NCBI GenBank assembly: GCA_001579985.1 | Contig: LRSR01005368.1 | Location: 1 to 40,468, forward strand | Length of the DNA: 40,468 nt | Source: Hypsibius dujardini | Taxonomy: Eukaryota > Tardigrada > Eutardigrada > Parachela > Hypsibiidae | Reading direction: 5' to 3' | Part shown: one piece after another, positions 36,288 to 40,468 of the stretch | How the letters are laid out: every line of letters begins with the position of its first letter | Numbering within the stretch: the first letter of the stretch is position 1 | Made by a program: the position numbers and the translations under genes | Notes under the pieces: model-generated | What the model was told of the DNA's origin: nothing | Database searches by the model: none | Seen by the model: only the letters and a program-made list of their open reading frames with translations

Positions 36288-38241
36288 CCCTCACTGAGCG
36301 CGATCGAGTGCGGCATTTGAGTTGAGTACGTGTGCGACAAAACAGAAATCGCTGCTGGACTTCACCACAAAGTACCACGTACTGTACACAATGTATAGTG
36401 AGTGGTGAGACCTAATGACGGGCCATCTCTCAATCCACCACCATTCCACCTTTCCTGTGGGAGTTATCATTAAATGTCTCCCTGAGAGGGAGCAAGTAAT
36501 GTTGACGTCCAATTCATTCAGGCCTCTCTTGAGAATGGCGACCCTCCTTTTAGCAGTATCATTCATTAGCACCAGCTACTGTACCACCGTCGTCCTCGTC
36601 GCACCGTTCACTGAAGGCGGGCGTCTCCGATTATTTTCTCTCCTCCTGCTGCGCGTGCATCCGTCCGGCAAAATAATTCTAAAAAGCCAATTTTTCTAGT
36701 TAATAGTCTGTAAATACCTGAAAAGACGTTTAACCCTCCTAGTGGGCGCATCAAAGGAAGTGACGTGTTGACTGTACTGATTTTTGCCGACCGGAAAGAG
36801 CCCTTAGCGTATCCCGTCATGCTGATCAAAGTTCCCGTTCACCGTGTATTAACTGCGCCAGGAAGATCATTCATAAAGAGAACTTTAATGGGCGTATGAT
36901 CAACTAGAGAGCTCATTAAACATAATTACTGCAACCTTTTTGTCCGATGAAAAAGCATAATTTACGGAATTTATCCATTTGAAAAAAGGGGGTGCTATAG
37001 TAATAATTAATGACCGGTTCATGAATGATTCATCATGAATTCAGGAAAAGAGAATGTCAATCTTTCGGTCAACGTTGAGGTACTCTTACATTTCAACGGG
37101 AACTCTAGCTAGCCAGGCCAAGGTTGTTGAATATTATTAATAAAACCTTTTATCCTCTGATGGAGTGGAAACGCGGCAATCAAACGGACTTTTATCTATA
37201 TTATATATATATATATTAAGCTAACCAAACGGTAGCGAATCAATCAAAAGCGCGATTATCAGTTTTTCAACAGCGACCCAACATGGAATGCTGCCCATTT
37301 CCCACTCTAATGAAACTCCCAACTCAATAAAGATTGTTAGTCCCACCCTCACGCAACCACCGAAGCATCAATAATACGTGTCATAAACCATAATCCGTAA
37401 CTATAACGATTTCCTATTGTTTCCTTTTACTTTGTGAGTAGATTTTTAAGGTAAACAAATTAAAACGTTTCTGGCGCTTTGATCGCGCTCTTTCGCCAAG
37501 CTTATGGTCCGAAATTTCAAAGCCTCTCCTCGAAGGGTCCTAATCGGCTTTAGTATGTGCGATTGAAAGCCTTCGTTTCGGAATAGCCGAATCAAAATAA
37601 TACTTTTTCAACCACCATTTGCTTATTTTCCTTAGAAGCTGGTCTGCCTGCCTGTCTGTCTGTTTGTCTGTCTCTGTCTCTGTCTCCCGTTGCACGTATA
37701 TCCAGCCTAAGTACAAGAACCCCGAGGGCGCAGTAGTTGTCTTCATTTTGCCGAGTCCCCTGTTATTCCAGCTGATCCGTTTCGCGAGCACAGGCGCTTG
37801 GGTGGAGGAACAGGAGCTTGGGCAAACACTCAACTTTGGCAAATATGTTGGCCTGTTTATTCTGCCTGACTTTCTCTTGCCTCTCCCTTCCTTCTCCCCC
37901 TCGTGTGTTGAGCGAGACTCAAGAGGGAAATTCTGTCCGTTAGCAAGTCTCTCACTCTCCGCTTAGAATTATTTCGTTCGCGGAAAAAACAGTGGGGGTA
38001 TCATAGATCATCGATTTCTTATACATAATGGAAACACCCGCGTCTACGGACATACTGACAGGCAGACCTTTAAGTTTCCCTAACTCCGCAGTCAAGACAT
38101 TTATGAGAAGTTTTCTTGGCAAAAAAACAGCGATTGCGAATACAGAGTGGGGAAGATTATAGTGGGAATACATGGAAAAGTGGGTTTGCATTGCCTGTAA
38201 GGCGCGGAGACAAATGGCTCGCGCTGTGTTGTGTTGTTCTC
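36288..38241. other. Intergenic interval between Ly6-like and thyroglobulin-type genes
   Basis: Nearly 2 kb without a recognisable gene; 3' UTRs of both convergent neighbours must lie here. Simple sequence includes an AT run at 37199-37217 and a CTGT/CTGC tract at about 37643-37686. Open frames (for example 37619-37966 and 37952-38251) cross the simple repeats and resemble nothing known. Confidence 0.5.
37643..37686. repeat. CTGT/CTGC microsatellite
   Basis: Imperfect run of GTCTG and CCTG units, the same family as in several introns of this window. Confidence 0.8.
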
Positions 38242-39356
38242 TCACTGACATGGCAGTCTGTCAGCTTGGTTTTCCGGTAGGATCTTTGAGATTTGTTCGC
38301 CCTCTGAGTTGGCGCACCAACAGCCCCGACCACGGTGGCACTGAATCAGTTTGAAGGTCCCGTCGGGGTGGCATTGAGGCGTGTATCGATCCGGTACTGT
38401 GTGCATGTGCAACAACAAAATTTGTCATTCCAGTTTAGTCCGACCGACCGAGAGAGTCAAGGCACGGCAAGTTTGTCTGGACAACTTTCGTGTCGGTTAA
38501 GGGATAATGACTGTGCACTATACCAGTACTGTATACTCACAGGGGCTTGTCTTGGCCTCGTACCACGTCCGTGGGCATTTGCAGGCAACAATCTGAGGTC
38601 CCGAGTAGGCTTCAATCACGTCGCCTTCCTTCATCAGACAAAGGGTGGCGTTGGTTAGGGGATTGAACTGTAGGACGGCGTAGGTAAAATCCGTGTCGCA
38701 ACGGTGGATGTACCCGTCGAAATCTGAGATCAGACATATCACAGAGGTAAGATTTAGGAAAAAACCTGGTATTTTGTGTACGTAGAAAGGTTAATATATT
38801 ATATATTATATATCATATTCTATATCACATAATATATATACATAAAGGTTAGTATATATATATTCTGTTGGAGCTTACTGCCGGTTTGAAATTTTTCAAA
38901 GCGTTTGCGGGGACAATCACAGGCGGAGAGTGACCGCTGCGGTGCGACGAGAATGTTTCCGTCTTTAGAAACGCAAAATTTGAGGCCTGATTTGCGTTTC
39001 ATCTGGGTGTCAGCGTACGTGCCGTCCGCGTCGCATTTGGGAATCCAAGTCTCGTCCCCGGCGATTTTCCCGCTGCTGTCCTTCAAACTATTCAGGTGCT
39101 CAGTGCAGTTTCCTGATGAGGCAACAGTAACAATACTGTAATGTACTGGTTGTGCAGCGGTTTAGGTATTTCAGAGCTTACGGCTTTTCAATGGTCCTGC
39201 CGGTATAGAGACCACGGCATCACAAACTGTCAATGCCCACTGCGCTGAACAAAAGGCAAATGTTAATTTAACGACGAATAAAATACGACAAACGGGAACA
39301 CTTACACAAATGGTAATGGCCAAAAGGATGGCAGTGTTTTGCGATAATGCACCCAT
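38242..39356 (-). CDS. Secreted protein with three thyroglobulin type-1 modules
   Basis: Five exons from the 5' end: 39356-39306, 39239-39182, 39112-38879, 38723-38541, 38396-38242; phases agree and give 226 residues. The N-terminus (MGALSQNTAILLAITI, then CWALTVCDA) is a signal peptide. Module 1 reads CTEHLN..., WIPKCDADGTYADTQ, KFCVSKDGN, ACDCP; module 2 reads YIHRCDTDFTYAVLQFN, TLCLMKEGD, ACKCP; module 3 reads YTPQCHPDGTFKLIQCHRG, GCWCANSEGE and a final PCQ. Thyroglobulin type-1 domains often inhibit cysteine or other proteases or bind extracellular partners. Only module 3 keeps the central CWC; modules 1 and 2 have FC and LC there, so their disulfide pattern is altered. One module per exon, separated by phase-1 introns, is the classic exchangeable-module arrangement. 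The acceptor of exon 2 has two possibilities (39239 or 39244); the first keeps phase. Confidence 0.82.
38790..38863. repeat. AT-rich dinucleotide tract in intron
   Basis: TATATATTATATATCATATTC-like sequence in the intron between modules 1 and 2 of the thyroglobulin-type gene. Confidence 0.8.
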
Positions 39357-40193
39357 TTCTTTAAAAGCTGTAAATGCGGTTCTTACACGCGAAAAAATAA
39401 GCAAATAATTTAAACCAGCTTACATGGCATAATAAAAAAGCTAGTGTGGCTCCGATCGATCAAACTTCTTACTGTGAGTTCTGTGTGCAGTAAAATACAT
39501 GCCTGCAAATGTCAAAGCTTGCTGCAAACTGCCGCTGCTCAGAAAACGGTTGGTCAGAGTTCACATTTATCTTTTTATCGAAAAGTCTGATTAGAGGAAT
39601 TGATACAGGGACTCTAAACAACACTTTCGGATCACTTCGTCTGGAACTGGTAAACTTGACTGTTTACTACAAAGTGATCGGAAATGTTATTGATTCATTT
39701 ATTGTTTATTGACAAACTCGTTTGCAGTAATAAAATAAGATTCAATCTACAATGTGAATTTAACCGCAGATGACGTCAAGGTATACTTCCAACCAATTGT
39801 GTACAGTTGTGCGCTTTCCCTTTTCTAAAGCAGTAAAGGCGCAAAACAAATATGACCAAGAAGGACAAGTACATATGAATTGTATGCCCCTACATACATC
39901 AACCACCACTGTATACCCTGTTTGATGTCATCAAAATTCGACCACTGTTATGTATATTTTCATTGAATCGAATAACCAGAACGAAAAAACTGAGCTGGGC
40001 CGACCCGTTTCTATATAATCAAGGTATTTAAAACTATAAAAAAAATTTCCATTTTCAAAAAACGTCACTTTTGTCGGTTGATCCTGAACGAATTGGGCTC
40101 CCGCCCTACCCGCAAACCTTGTGGTCCCATATATTCTTGTACCGTATGTTATCCTCCCGGTCTCAGGGCCGCCTCAGCACAATACGTACTGTA
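39357..40193. other. Terminal intergenic region
   Basis: No gene recognised. It must include the promoter and 5' UTR of the minus-strand thyroglobulin-type gene. A 67-codon plus-strand frame at 39509-39712 resembles nothing I know. Confidence 0.4.
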
Positions 40194-40387
40194 CTACCAC
40201 GATTTTAAGGGTGGGTTTAGCCCCGCCCACCCCTGATAGACTGTACGTGACGTCACAGATTCACTTCCGTTCATCAACGGCCGACTTCGGCCCGCCGAAA
40301 GCGCAGTGAAACCAGTGAACACAAGTTGGACCGGGGGTTCCGTAATTTACTTGTAGGGCAAAAAAGCCACCCTTAAAATCGTGGCAG
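40194..40387. mobile_element. Small fold-back (MITE-like) element
   Basis: The two ends read inward as CT(A/G)CCACGATTTTAAGGGTGG, 20 of 21 bases the same, and the match extends outward over CTGTA on each side. TA lies directly outside at 40192-40193 and 40388-40389, so a TA target duplication is possible. The 194-base body has GC-rich palindromic pieces (GGCCGACTTCGGCC) and no coding capacity. Confidence 0.6.
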
Positions 40388-40468
40388 TACAGCACACTCA
40401 CACACATGTCCAAATTTACGGTGCAAGCGCGCGCGGAATGCATGCCCTAGGGCAGAAAATTGTCCTTT

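Overview
The window is nuclear DNA of an invertebrate animal. Every recognisable gene is split by short GT-AG introns, several introns have in-phase acceptors after TTTGCAG/TTTCAG-type tracts, and the products are animal families (STT3B, malectin, SLC16 transporter, RNF14-type RBR ligase, CYLD-type CAP-Gly protein, C2H2 protein, class A GPCR, quiver-like Ly6 protein, thyroglobulin type-1 protein). Compact genes, about 45 percent GC and frequent GATT and CAGA tetranucleotide tracts fit a small ecdysozoan genome; a tardigrade is my best guess, but this is inference and not proven. All exon structures were worked out by hand from reading frames, splice signals and phase.

Layout. 1-0.9 kb: an unrecognised ORF on the minus strand. 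0.9-4.5 kb (+): STT3B, catalytic subunit of oligosaccharyltransferase (7 exons). 4.95-7.8 kb (+): malectin (5 exons), with a Harbinger-like inverted-repeat element in its 1.6 kb second intron. 8.4-10.8 kb (+): an SLC16-like MFS transporter (6 exons). 11.5-13.2 kb (+): a PLP-dependent threonine aldolase (3 exons). 13.26-13.81 kb: two adjoining TA-flanked fold-back elements. 14.2-16.9 kb (-): an RNF14-like RWD/RBR E3 ligase. 17.4-21.1 kb (-): a 926-residue protein with six CAP-Gly-like repeats resembling the N-terminal half of CYLD but ending without a USP protease domain. 22.4-25.3 kb (+): a ten-finger C2H2 protein of 16 exons. 25.3-28.6 kb: a mariner-like inverted-repeat element and a decayed GPCR copy. 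29.0-30.3 kb (-): a second GPCR, readable except for two single-base frame breaks in homopolymers. 30.4-35.0 kb: a gene-poor stretch with a dispersed repeat family. 35.05-36.3 kb (+): a quiver/Ly6-like GPI-anchored protein. 38.2-39.4 kb (-): a secreted protein with three thyroglobulin type-1 modules. The last kilobase holds another fold-back element.

Functional links. STT3B and malectin lie head-to-tail 426 bases apart and both act on N-glycans in the ER lumen. The RNF14-like ligase and the CYLD-like protein are neighbours on the minus strand and belong to ubiquitin-related families, but the CYLD-like protein has no visible deubiquitinase domain. The CYLD-like and zinc-finger genes diverge from a shared 1.3 kb interval. 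The most unusual item is the six-repeat CAP-Gly protein, where a phase-0 intron recurs at the same place in repeats 2 to 6.
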